From Rachycentron canadum (lineage: Eukaryota > Chordata > Actinopteri > Carangiformes > Rachycentridae): 64,000 nt of DNA. The DNA is taken from positions 20,822,476-20,886,475 of the forward strand of contig CM076653.1 of NCBI GenBank assembly GCA_038496675.1, read 5' to 3'. Shown piece by piece: positions 1-12,175 of this stretch. The position numbers were made by a program, and so were the translations under genes. Each line of letters begins with the position of its first letter. The stretch's first letter is position 1. The notes under the pieces were generated by a model. The model was not told where the DNA came from and ran no database searches. It was given only the letters and a program-made list of their open reading frames with translations.

Positions 1-528
1 TTAGTTAAATTATATTAGTAAATTATATAATTAGTAAATTATATAATAGTAAAAAATAGTAAATAGTAAAACTGATATACTATAGACATGAATCATATTT
101 ATTGATTATTAGGCGAAAACTCTATTCTAAGATTTTTACAAAGATTAACAGTTTTTTTTTTCCCTAAATAGATAGGACAACGGTTATATCATGTTCAAGT
201 GGCTTGTTGAAGAGAAAATTGATACTTTTATAATGTGAAAACCTCAGTGTGGTTTGATTTCAGAAAAATGTTACAAACACTTCTGTTCAGTTGTAAAGTG
301 AAATATTTCTTGGTCTCTTTGCTTCATTGTTAGGCGATATTACACATAAACACAAGATAATAATCATTGTGTTGTTTTTAGTATTAAGTATGTTAACAGT
401 TCAGAGTAACTTTACAATCATTTCAGAAACAACACTAGTGAAGGTTTTCTCGGTATTAATTTAGCTTTAAGTTGTGGGCTTGCACATTTATTCATCCTGT
501 TTTGTTTTGTTTTTGTTTTTGTTTTTGT

Positions 529-571
<43 letters not shown>

Positions 572-2070
572 TTTATTCGTAGCACGCTTTTAGTTTGAAA
601 GAAAAACGCTAGAACCGGATGTGTTTTTATTATCTCACACCAACATTTATTGGCGTTAATGTGGATTTTGTTAGTACTTCCTGTGAAATTTGCAACAGCT
701 CCCACTTGCCCATACAGGGGCAGCCAGCAACAGATGGAGCTACAGTCAGCTTGTCCTACAGCAGCCGCCTGTGGAGAGTGTCGGTCGAGCCAATGAAGTA
801 GATGAGCGGTGGTGGGATGTGGTTTGAGTAAAAGCAACATTTACTAAACTGAAGAGATGAATAGTAATTGTCCAACCGTGTTAGCAGTTACAGTTTAAGA
901 CTTGCTGCAAAATAAGACTGAGAAATGTGTAACTTGGAACTGATTCTCTTATAGAAGCATAATTGGGGCTTTTTTTTCTTTATATCACAACAAATTGAGT
1001 GTCTATATGTACAATTTTCACTTTGTAGGAGCAGTTTTTTTGGGGTGATTGAAAATGTTGTATTAACATCTTAGTTTATGTGATTTATTATAGATTAGAA
1101 TATTGGTGGTAGAAACATGGTGCTTTGGTTTAGATATAAACAATTCTCAAATTAAGTCGCACATAACAAACATTTCTGGTAAAGATCTCTTTCATTTGGT
1201 TAATACACTGCTCAGCAGGGCATTTTACAGTTGAAAAAAATCAAACTCACTCTCTTATGTAATTGAGGCACTGTTTGTAAATAATGAATATGATTATATC
1301 TGTGAAATACGGCCTCAGTGCTGCAGACAAATATATTTTTAACATTAAACATCACAAGTCACTGACTTATGAGTTAATATATTATAAATCCTGCTCCTCT
1401 CTGCTGACAGCTACAACATGCTGCTCTGTGAACCAGAGGCAATGTGAGAAAGAAGCATTGGACCACTTCAAAATTATTTATTACTGTAGTTTTTGTAGTT
1501 TTGACAAAAACAGAAATTATAATGATAAATAAAAACTCAATGGTTTTCAACAACATCTTGAAGACTTTTAAAGACAGAAAGAAGAAAGTAACTAAAGCTG
1601 TCAAAAAAATGTATAGTTTTTGTCTCCAAAATATAGTGAAGTAGGTCTATAAAGCTGTATAAAATGGAAATACTGTGGTAAAGTACATGTAGCCTACCTT
1701 ACCTTCCCTTTTTCCCTATGTGCTCTTGGTCCCTAGGTCCGTTAATCTTTTTTGAAAATTTAGATTAAAACAAAAGATAAAGAAGACTCAAAAATGCTAA
1801 TTGGGTATTATATTATTATTTGTTGCTGTCACTATTTGGTGTGCTATGTGCAGGTAGTACATAAAAACTACATATTAAAACTGTAAAAAAAAAAAAAATA
1901 TATATATATGTTTGAAAATGAAATTATCAAAAGATTAGTCTAAAAAAATCCATCAAATAATCGGTATTTAAATGTGGGAATTTTAGCAAAATGGGGACGG
2001 CTGACCCTCTACAATTAAAAGCTACAAGTAATAGGCTGAATCACGTAGGTATGGGGGAAAAGCCATTGTG
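1..2070. other. AT-rich stretch with no recognisable gene
   Basis: No open frame here resembles a known protein, and no splice-linked exon set was found. The left edge (1-74) is an imperfect AT tandem array built on a TAGTAAATTATATAAT-like unit. In human the gene next to TBC1D31 on this side is the divergent DERL1. No DERL1 coding sequence is visible, so if it is conserved it starts beyond the left edge. Confidence 0.6.
499..575. repeat. (TTTTTG)n / (TTTTG)n microsatellite
   Basis: About 77 bp of TTTTTG and TTTTG units. Read on the minus strand it gives an artificial Lys-Thr/Lys-Gln-rich open frame, which should not be called a gene. Confidence 0.95.
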
Positions 2071-2087
2071 CTTGGATAACCGTTTGG

Positions 2088-2107
2088 ACTACGTTTCCCA
2101 TAATGCA
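2088..2107 (+). promoter_or_regulatory. ZNF143/THAP11-type promoter motif upstream of tbc1d31
   Basis: ACTACGTTTCCCATAATGCA closely matches the known vertebrate ACTACAATTCCCAnnATGC promoter motif bound by ZNF143/THAP11. The main deviation is GT for AA at positions 6-7. It lies about 400 bp before the tbc1d31 start codon, where such motifs usually sit. The TTTCGCGC at 2341-2348 also matches an E2F-type site. Both are motif matches only. Confidence 0.5.
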
Positions 2108-2500
2108 CGCCTCTGTTTACCTATGCGTAGTATTTGGGCGACAAAATAACCGCCCCTCAAAACAAAAAAACTCTGAAACTGCAGGCTAAAAAACCCCGTA
2201 AAGTATAATGTCTGTTATATTTTGGGTGGACGTCTGAACTCTGACTAACACTAAATGTTGCTGAGCTTTCATCGATATTTTTTTACGCCTTCTCTGGTCG
2301 TAATTTAAAGCTGAAATACAGTGAAAGTTGCGCTTTCAAATTTCGCGCTGTTTGCTCCGCCTGCACAGAGATTAGCTGGTTAGCCTGTTAGCCTGTCATG
2401 TTACTGTGAGATGGGTCAGTAACACGAAGTTGAACGAGGTGGATAGTCTACTGTTTTGTAAATGTGTGACCTGAGTTTCTACAGACCTTCTTAAAATAAA

Positions 2501-5500
2501 ATGGAGGTGACGGACATCGGAAACAAAGAAGAGGGGAAAGTCTGGCACCGTAAACCAACCCCAGGCAAAGGGTAGGTTTGAAAGGGCTTAAAGATACTCG
2601 ACCGGTCTCCTGTGTTCACCTGATGCTGACAGGTCCCTCTGGCTTATGTCGTAAATGTCTCTGAGCCAAAACCAGGTGGTTACTGTGGGTTTGTTGAAGG
2701 TTTGTTCAGTCACACTTGTTGCACATCTTGTTTATTGATGTAAGTACCAAATCTTAACACTTGAATGGGACACGCTCAATACGCATAGCTTTCTACGCTA
2801 TAATGTTATTATTTTATATTCTTCCATCGGATACCACTTTTTATTACACAGTTTTTTGTTGTTGTTGTCTGACTTAAAATCTCACCCAGAGTATAGTCAT
2901 GACTGGCTACGTTTTAACTTAGAGAATAAAGATAGAAGATTGACTAAAGCATCAGAAGGAGAAGATTTTCTTTGACATAATGTGAGTGTTTGGATGAAGA
3001 TCATCTTAGTCTTCAGATGTGAAACAGGTTCCTAGCGATATTAACGAAATAAATACTAAATATGTTCTACTCACTTCCTGAATATTACCACTGTGATTAG
3101 AGCCATTGCTTTCATATAGTGTACAGTCCAGTCTGGGTTGTGGAGTTGGCTGTAGAGTGTTTATTAAAGCTTCAGCAGTCACATTAAGTTCAGAAAACTT
3201 CATCACTGTATAGTTCTAGCCAATTAGTTTTTCTATATCAAAGCTGCATGGGTAAGAAATCACATATTTATTTAGTAATTTAAGAAACTAAATTGGAACT
3301 ATTTTTGATCATTTTTTTAAATCAAAAAATGCTGCTGAGTTGCACCTCTGCAGCCAAGTGGCCTCAAAGTGAGTCTGATCAGGCTTGAAGCTGCTGGATA
3401 ACAGGATTTCCTCCACTTTTTTCATGTTAAATTAGAACTACTAGAGAGCAGCCATGAGATTGAAATGCGTTGAGTTTGAAGTCAGTAAGGTCTGAGTGTA
3501 CGTGACGAGACCCTTTAATGTGTGTTGTTTGTCTTCCTCAGAGTGTTAGTGACGGTGGTCCGCACTGCTCAGCAGGCCAAGACGGTGCGTTTCCTCCATG
3601 TGGCCTTTGACACCACAGGAGATTCGTTCCTTGCTGGAGATCACCATGGCAACATCTATGTCTTTGACATCAGTAGAAACAGGTGAATGGCTATGCTCAA
3701 AGTGCCCAACATAATTAAGTGTCTGTTTATCACCTGTATGTATGGTGTATTTATAAGCATGATTTGCTCTACAACATGTGAATTACAATGTTCACAGACA
3801 TGTTTATCATCGGCTTACTTCCCCTATGTTTTTCATTAATGCTAGTCAGAGCCATTTAAGCTTAAAAAATTCTCATCTCTCCTCTGAATTTGGAAAAAGA
3901 TGCAAAAACACCTGCATCATTTTTTTTCTTTTCATTCACATGGACATGACAATGATTTAAACCTAAAACTCACCATGCTTACACATTTATCTGATGTTAT
4001 ATTTTCTATTGTTTCTTTCTTGGGGCAGATTTCGTCTTGTGCAGAAGACTGGACAGGCCTGCACTGCTCTGGCTTTCAACCTCCGCAGGACCACAGAGTT
4101 CCTTGTGGCCCTGGCTGACTACACCATCAAGTGCTTTGACAAGGGTAGGATGGACACATAAAGCTACATAAAGCCTTGGTTTGTTCTTTTAATTATGATA
4201 TTTAGAAATATTATCTGTCTTTAGATTTTCAAAAGACAAACTTGAAAACCAGAAGTTCATATTGAACTAAAGTTGCTATTTTTCCTTTTGTGCTGTGCTG
4301 CTATCAGGCACTTAGGAGACATCTTTCTTTAAAACATAAACATTTGCTCAGTTCAATGTTGAACCAAGAGGGCGTGTTGCATTCACTTCTGTCCATCACT
4401 CACCACTACAATTAACTGTAAATTAACTCTACTATTTGCCTTCTGTTTCTTTGCACAGACACAAAGCAGCTGGTCAGTTGGATGCGAGGTCATGAGGGAG
4501 CAGTTTCATCCATTTCTGTCCACAGCTCAGGCCGCTATGCCATCACCACATCGTTAGACACAGCTCAGCTCTGGGACCTAGACACCTTTCAGAGGAAGAG
4601 GAAGCTGAACGTCAGACAGTCTGTCAGCATACAGAGGGTAAACATGCAAACATACCAAGTGAAAAGAGCAGTTATAAATAGTTTGATCACTTCATGAAAC
4701 AAGGATTTAGGCTTTTGGTCATCATGAGCTGTTAATGCTGTGTCTTGTAACTTTGTGACGTTTACTAAGTTGTCATGTTTGTGTTGCAGGTGTTTTTCTT
4801 GTCTCTTAGTAACACGATCCTCAGCTGTTTTAGTGATGACTCCATCTTTGCTTGGGAGAGTGACACGTTGTTCTGCAAATACCAGCTCCCTGTTCCTGAC
4901 TGTGGACCCAAAATCTCCTACAAGGCCTTTGCTGTCACCCGGTGGGTCTCTCACATCAGAAGTAGCTATTCAGTGTATTTCTCTGTGACTACATAACACT
5001 ACACTTCATAAGCACAATAAAAGTTGAAATATTTAAGGATCAGAGGGATTCATCAAACATTGATATGTGTGACCTGTGTTGACAGTGATGCTAAGAGATT
5101 TGTAGCAGGTGGGCGCTCCAACCTGCTGCACCTGTGGTGTCTGGACAGCAAACAGCTGCTCAGGGTGATTCAGATGCCCACGCAGGTCCGCACCGTCAGA
5201 CAATTGGAGTTTCTGCCTGACAGCTTTGATGGAGGAGCCAGCCAGGTATTCAGACAACATAACAACAGACCAGTTAACTTCTGTTCCTCTCTCATCCTCT
5301 CTGTTCTTCTGCTATGGGGTCACATTTTATTTTCCTCTCATAGACACTGTTTGTGTTTTGTGCACAACCCTGTAGTCTGTTTCTGTGGCAATGTCCATGT
5401 GTATGTGTTTAACATGTTAATCCTTCTCCACATTAAACATGTGGTGCGTGTGTGTGGCTCTCTAGACACTGGGTGTGTTGAGCCAGGATGGTGTAATGCG

Positions 5501-8500
5501 TTTCATCAACATCCACACCTGCAAGCTCCTTTTCCACATGGGTTCACATGACGACGCAATCACCGGAGTGGCAGTTAGCCCGAACGGCAGACATGTTGCA
5601 GCCATCATGGATAATGGCAGCATCAATATCTACAGTATCCAGAGTCTCACACAGGGACTAAACAAGGTGACAGTCAGCTTTGATAGTAGTGCAATGTTCC
5701 ACAAGGGGACATGGGTTTTCAGATTTGTTGTTGATAATTATATTTTGTTTCTGGCTCTCTCCCAGCCTCCTCCCCCCCAGGTGGCAATAGTCTCAGGTGG
5801 CAATGCTGATCAGGAATTGTCAAACCTAAAGGTCAAGGTCAGGTCAGAGGTTGTTCAAAGACCACTCATGAACATGGGTAGGAGACAAGTGAAGCTACTG
5901 AGACCCCCTGCTGTGTGCACAACTGATGATAAAGAGGTGTTTTTCTTTTTTGTGTTTTTGAGGTGTTTCTACTCACTGCATATTTTATCAGTCTCATAAT
6001 TTTCTATATATTCTATCATCAACATCTTCACGCACCCACACACACACACAAGGCATTTTTCTTCCACTGACTACATGTGGTGATTGTGTCATCCTTTGAA
6101 CAGAATGAACTACCAGCTGGTCTAAACAAAAAGAGACTGGTGGCTCTGTTGAAGGCCTTTGGAGAATATCCTGCTAAATACAGGTAAGTGTAGGATTCAT
6201 GTATATGTGATGACTAAAACATGCTGGTATGTGTTATGCATTTTAAAGATTTGCCTGATACATCTGTGTGTGTGTGTTGCAGGATGTTTGTGTGGCGGTC
6301 TTTGCTGTGTCTCCCAGAGAACCATGCAGCATACAGCAGTCTGACTGATAAAGGCCTACATTTAGCCTACCTCACTCTGCATGATAAATACCCCATCAAA
6401 AGTCACAAGTTACAAAGAGGACTTCAGAGGTGTACACACATATACACACACACACATTTGTTATAAGCACACATTTAAACCTTTGACTAATTGCAGAAGT
6501 TGGTTTTGAACAAATCTTTTACACTTCTCCCTCTCCTCTGCTCAACAGGGTTTTGTGTGCTTTAACTCACTGGGCAGCCATCTTTGGAGAGGTGGAGTAC
6601 CTTCCTCTGGTGGCCTTCCCCTTTGTCAAGCTCTTCCAGAACAATCCAATGCTCTGCTTCGAGGTGGTGGCTACTGTCATAGGTAAGTACTGTAATTTTC
6701 TCAGTGTACACAGTGGTACATATTACAGCATGATGCTACATGAAAGGTTCTCTTCTAAATTCCTGAACTGCAGTTTTCATCGTTGCTGTTTATGATACCA
6801 CCAGATACAATGTGGCATTGTCTTACTTATTATCAGTGTAATAAACATGCTATCAAAAGCCTTATCGACTCAGATGCTGTTTTGCAGTGAACTGGTGCCA
6901 GCACTGGTTTGAGTACTTCCCCAACCCCCCTCTGAACATCCTGAGCGCTGCAGAGAATGTTCTGGCTCATCATGACAAGGAGCTGCTGCAGCACCTGGTG
7001 GACTGTGGCATCACTTCACAGGTAACAGCACAAACAGTTACACTTCACTGGAATAGTAGGGTGGATAACACGTAAGACAGACATGTAGAAATGTGACCAC
7101 GTCTATTTGTATCTCTGTGCTCCCAGCTCTATGTCTGGCCCCTGCTGGAGACCCTGTTCTCAGAGGTTTTGACTCGTGATGAGTGGTTGCAACTCTTTGA
7201 CAACATTTTCTCCAACCATCCATCATTCCTGATCATGGCCTGTGTGGCCTACATCACATGCAGTCGCGAGCCTCTGCTGCTCTGCTCCCAGAAACAGGAC
7301 TTTGAGGTAACTACCCTGCCATCTCTTTCTTACTGCTGTCCTCTGAAAAAAAAAAAAAACACAGTCAGTCAGTCAGTCAAGTCTCTTCTCCTCCATTAAA
7401 TTTTCTCTTGTTTCAGTATTTTTTTCACCATCGTAACAACCTGGACATAGGGGCCATGATAAAGGAGGCTTACCGGTTGCTGAGCAGCACACCTTCAGAC
7501 ATTCATCCCAGGACTATTCTGTCTGACTTTACTCCACTGACCAAGGGCCAGTACCCTGTGTTCAACCACTACCCAGAATTCATCGTGGAATATCAGAGCA
7601 GAGAAAGGGAGAAGATTCGGTTGCAGGAGATGGAGTATCTTCGTGAGAGGTGAGATTCATGAGAAATCATAAAACAAGAGGCAGAAATCTAACTCAAGTT
7701 ACATAGTAAAATTTAAAGCCAGTTTTGTGCAAAGATGCATCACATGTCAATGCATGTGTGTTATCTAAACAGGGAGGAGGTATCAGCACATCGTGCTGAT
7801 TTTGTGCGTCGTCAGGCTGAAGAGGAGGCCTACTACACACAACAGGTAAATGAGTTATGCAGCTTTTCAAAATTTCCCTAAACCTAAACATAGATTTGAT
7901 TGTAATGTATACTCTTAGCTTGCTCATACAGTCTATCTGTATGTGAAACATAACCACAGTATTGAAATTAAGTGAAGTGGATCATATTACTTTGATTGAT
8001 TTGAACACAGGAGCTACTACAGAAGGCAGAGGAACAGCGCAGAAACATCCTGGCTCAAGAAGAGGAAAAACTAACACAGCAGAGGGCAAAGTAAAAGCAG
8101 AAGACACAGATAGTTCTTTACTTAAGTTGAGTGAAAGAATGACATAATGTATTAAAAGTGGTCGCTGCCTCTGCTCCATCCTTTGCAGGTTGGCAGCCAT
8201 GAAGAGAGAACTGAAGGTGAAGGAGTTACAGCTGTTGGATGCAGCTAGAAGACGCTTCCTCAAACACCAGCAGGACCTGAGAGCCTCGCAGATACAAAGA
8301 TTAGACCAGGAGATCAGTAGAAAGGTCAACACAGTCATACACAATATATAGTGTTCTGATTTATTTTATGCTTTCAGATCTTGTATGATGTGAAAATAGA
8401 CACACTTTTGAATAAGTAATTAAAACGGCACTGCTTGATGGGAAACTTAACTACACCAAAAACTAGATTCAAATTTTTTATATTTTCATGTAAAAGATCA

Positions 8501-10942
8501 CAAACAAGCCTGTGAGCCACAGGTGCAATAAGTCAAATCAGTTCATTCATTTTTAAATGACTAAAAGTTGCTGTCTTGGGTGGATCATGTGTTTTGCTGG
8601 AGGCATTGCTTGTCTGTCTCCAATATTTTAGCATCTTTACTACATGCATCTGTGATTCTTCTCAGTAACTGGCTGCTGCATTAATTTAACTTTATTTTGG
8701 TTTATAGCATTACTATCAAAAGAAGTCATTTTAATGTCAGGCCAGTGACACAGAATTGTATAACTGTTGACATTTGTAATCTATTAGGAGTTTGCTTCTA
8801 AAGACACATCTAATAACTTTGTTAACTAATAACTTTCATGTTCTGCCACAGATGGATCTGCGGGAGCGAGAAACAGCTGCAGCAGTCCAGGACCTGGAGG
8901 TCAGACAGATGGAGCTAGAGGCTCAGAGGAGGCAACTTGAACAGGTGACAGAGGCCTTGTATTCAACCACCCGCCCTCCCGCTCTCCCCTCCTTCTCTCT
9001 CTCTTTCTCTCTCCCTCCCTTATTGTGGCTTGTATTTGCATTTGTTGAATAATGTCTGTCATCAATATAGGAAGTTATTTGCCATTGTGATGTATTAACA
9101 ATTTAAACAAGTATAAATAATTTTCCCTGCTGGACATCGAATAGATGACAATGTGTGACAGCTGTAATAGATCAGGCATGAACTAAGAATTAGACTTTTG
9201 ATTCAACATGTATCCAAACTGAGCTACGTGAAGTCCACGTAGGAACAGGTTTTAATCCATTTTGCAACTGTTTATTTGATGCAATTTGGGATTATTGCAG
9301 TGTCTTTTTGCTGATGATAGTATTATGTTCTATTTACATCACGTTTCCATGACCATTACCCCTCAGCACCTGCTAAAGGAGCAGGAACGCATGGGACAGG
9401 AAGTTGAGGAGGAGGTGCAGGTGAGGATGAGGAATGCAGACAGAGAGGAGAAGAGCTACACAGAGTTACTGCACAGCACAAAGACGAACATGCAGGTCAG
9501 TTCAGTGACACCTTCTAGTGTGGAGATGAGTAATAACTTTGAAATATGTCATTACATGACCTTGATGCACTCATACAGTCGTTTGGCTTTACAGGAAACT
9601 GTCAAAGCCTCACAGTCATCTAAGCCCCAACTTTTGGCACAGGTATCCGTAATCTCCGCCTCCTGTATCTATTGACTTTCTCTACACTCACAGATCCTGG
9701 AGGAATCCCTGGCGGAGGCGTGCCAGCTGGGCCTGGAGTCAGACTGGCAGAAAGAGGTGGCAGAGCGCCTGCAGCAGGTCGATGCCGAGCAGGAGAGGAA
9801 GAGGGAGAGACTGGCAGAGCTTCACAGGAAAACCCTGGCAGAGGAGGAGAGATTGGCTGACACCCTGAGAGATGTGGCAGGAAAGAAGGTGAGAACAACA
9901 AGAGTGTGTTTGTCAACACATCAATTTACATGATGTACTGCTTGTCTGTTTAAGGATGACAATTGTTATTTGTGTTGGTCACTGGAAAATATCATATCTA
10001 ACCATCTGACACATTTCTAGGATTTGAAAAAGTCCTTTGCTTATTGTTATTAAATTAGACAATGAACACTTGTTAATTTGCAGTGGGATGAAGTGATGTT
10101 TGGCAGAGCCCAGTTACAGGAGCAGCAACAGGCCTGGTCTTCAGCAAACACAGGTATTACTACACACACACACGTTAACTGGTGATCTTAACTGTAAGGA
10201 CGTGGATGTCATATTCCAGTGTTTGTGTCAGATGGCCAGAGACAAATGAGGACGAGGTCACCAGGTTCGATCAGAGGACTTCCACACAGACCCAGTGCTA
10301 CCACTACAGCTCAAGTAGGAACCAGTGGTGCCAGTCCAGCAGTCAAAGCCAAAACTGCCACCACTCCAAGGCAGGCAGGGACCAACATGGTGTGCCTGAA
10401 CAGCAGCTCTCCCTCTGAGAGCACCTCCACCAACTGTGAGTCATTGGAGATATGATCTTGTTTTTGTCTGTTGAAAGGACTCTGTTTTGATTGTCATGAA
10501 ACAAATAAAAATCATTGTCATGGCAGTGTAGCAAGATCTCAGGGTAATGGTCAATTACAGAGACCACACAGTGAATAAAAACAACAACACAACAACTGAC
10601 CAGAATCTTTTATGTCATGGAAAAGATATAATCCTCATAATAACCCTCCTCCCAAAAAAATCTATTTTTATTCAGGATGTCCATAAAAGAATATTTTCTA
10701 ATATTATATTTCTAATGTTGAGGGTTTTTTTTGAGTGTGTGTGTTAGTAATCTCAATGTTTGTCCTTCTCTGTCTGTGTTCTGTCAGTCTCTCTAGACCG
10801 AGGCCGGGCCCAGCTGGACAGCAGCGAGAGAGAACTGCTTAAGGAAATCAGAGAACTGCGTCAGAAGCTGGCGGCCAGAGCCAGACAGGGCAGCTCTGCC
10901 TCCTCACAGTCTGTCCACACACTGTCCTCTGTCTCCCAGTGA
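2501..10942 (+). CDS. tbc1d31: TBC1 domain family member 31 (WDR67 orthologue)
   Basis: Coding exons: 2501-2571, 3542-3682, 4029-4144, 4459-4637, 4790-4941, 5086-5245, 5466-5666, 5766-5936, 6104-6183, 6283-6429, 6549-6682, 6888-7021, 7127-7306, 7417-7649, 7773-7845, 8011-8090, 8189-8324, 8852-8944, 9367-9495, 9595-9642, 9694-9888, 10084-10153, 10220-10435, 10788-10942. All junctions are GT-AG and in phase, giving 1097 aa (human about 1066). The N-terminus MEVTDIGNKEEGKVWHRKP is the TBC1D31 signature. WD40 repeats cover about residues 25-340 (e.g. AQLWDLDTFQRKRKL). A TBC domain covers about 398-620. A Glu/Arg-rich coiled coil follows at about 690-975, then a Ser-rich tail. The TBC segment lacks clear IxxDxxR and YxQ catalytic motifs (YLP where YxQ is expected), so Rab-GAP activity is doubtful; this fits the family. 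Known role: centriolar satellite/centrosomal protein that recruits Praja2 in ciliogenesis. A possible poly(A) signal ATTAAA lies at 11087-11092. Confidence 0.96.
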
Positions 10943-12175
10943 CCACCACCTGCTCTCCATCTTCACAGTGTCACGAAAAACATATTCTCAAGTGAGCTTC
11001 AACGACAGAAATGAGGACTCAAGCTGAGAACTGAACTGTCTAGCTGCTATTAGTTTATCACTATCTGATGAAAACCAGCCTATTCCATTAAAACTAGTAC
11101 AATCCTCTGAATTCATTATCACACCTTCCATTTAATGTTCATTTGCAAATAGCCATGGTTTTCCTTGAGATTTCTATGACTCACAGTTTTGTCAAATACA
11201 TGTACTGGTGCTCCATTTTGGATTTTTATTTTAAGGAATTTTTATGATTTGTCTTATTTAAAACCTGTGGATAAAATGTTTCTTAAAATATTGACTCAAC
11301 TATGTGTCTCATTACTTTCAAAATTATGATTTGAAATGCAGTTCTTTGACCTCGTCATCTATTTATCATATTCAAGTATATTTTGAAAAATGAAAGAAGA
11401 TGGTAATCTACATGTTTGCACAGAATTAGTTTTTTAGTAATTTCCTATATATAGAATGCAAAGGTTTTATAATATAGATCACAAGAATCACAGGGTGTTC
11501 ATTACAGAGACAGCAGGCAAGTTTTATGAAAAGAAAGAAGGCAAGGGAAAAGTTAGATTCTGCCGAGGACCAGAGGTGTAATCACTGTAAAACAGATGCA
11601 GACTTGTGTGTTTCTGCTCCTCACTCTCTGTCTGGGTGTGCCTGTAACGCTGTATTTTGCTTCTGGCCCTTTCAGCTTTCAGGGTTTGTTTTGACATGAA
11701 CTGAATAGACAGCCATGCCCATTCCTGTCACTCATTCTCCTCCATCCCTCCACCCATCTTTTATCTGTGCTCACCTGCTCAAAATGGAAGGGAAAGTCAA
11801 AATTGACCTGGTTAATCAACAACCCAAACACACACTTGGTGCGTCATGGATATATGTCTTGAAACCAAATTTCACTAAGTGATCTATCCTTTCTGAATTA
11901 TGTTGGTATTTTCCACACACACAGATACACTTCTCTGTGTATTCTCCTGGAAGCAAACATCACCATCTGATAGCATGAATTATGCTCTCAGTTCTTACCT
12001 GTCACATCTCATCACTCATGAAAGCATCTCGCCCTGAGCGGGGGGTGTGTCTTCAACTTTCTTTTTAACCTGTCTCAAGTATTTCTTTCGTATGTAAAGA
12101 AATGCAGGTAACCATCTCCTTCAGCAACATCTGTCTGTTAGTGGTGATAACTGAGGGGTGCTCGGAGGTTAAGCC
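10943..12175. other. tbc1d31 3' UTR and fam83a upstream region
   Basis: No coding potential was found. The left part is the likely tbc1d31 3' UTR. The right part must hold the fam83a promoter and 5' UTR. No TATA box or CpG island stands out near 12.1 kb. Confidence 0.6.

Noticed and set aside
418..840. Minus-strand 140-codon open frame rich in Lys-Thr and Lys-Gln
   Set aside because: The body is the translated (TTTTTG)n microsatellite. No start context, splice support or similarity.
1..2400. Looking for the divergent DERL1 neighbour
   Set aside because: No derlin-like coding sequence is visible on either strand; it would lie outside the window if present.
7360..7380. CAGT tandem repeats (also near 45675-45690)
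   Set aside because: Short simple repeats with no regular spacers. No CRISPR array or prokaryotic feature is present in this eukaryotic window.
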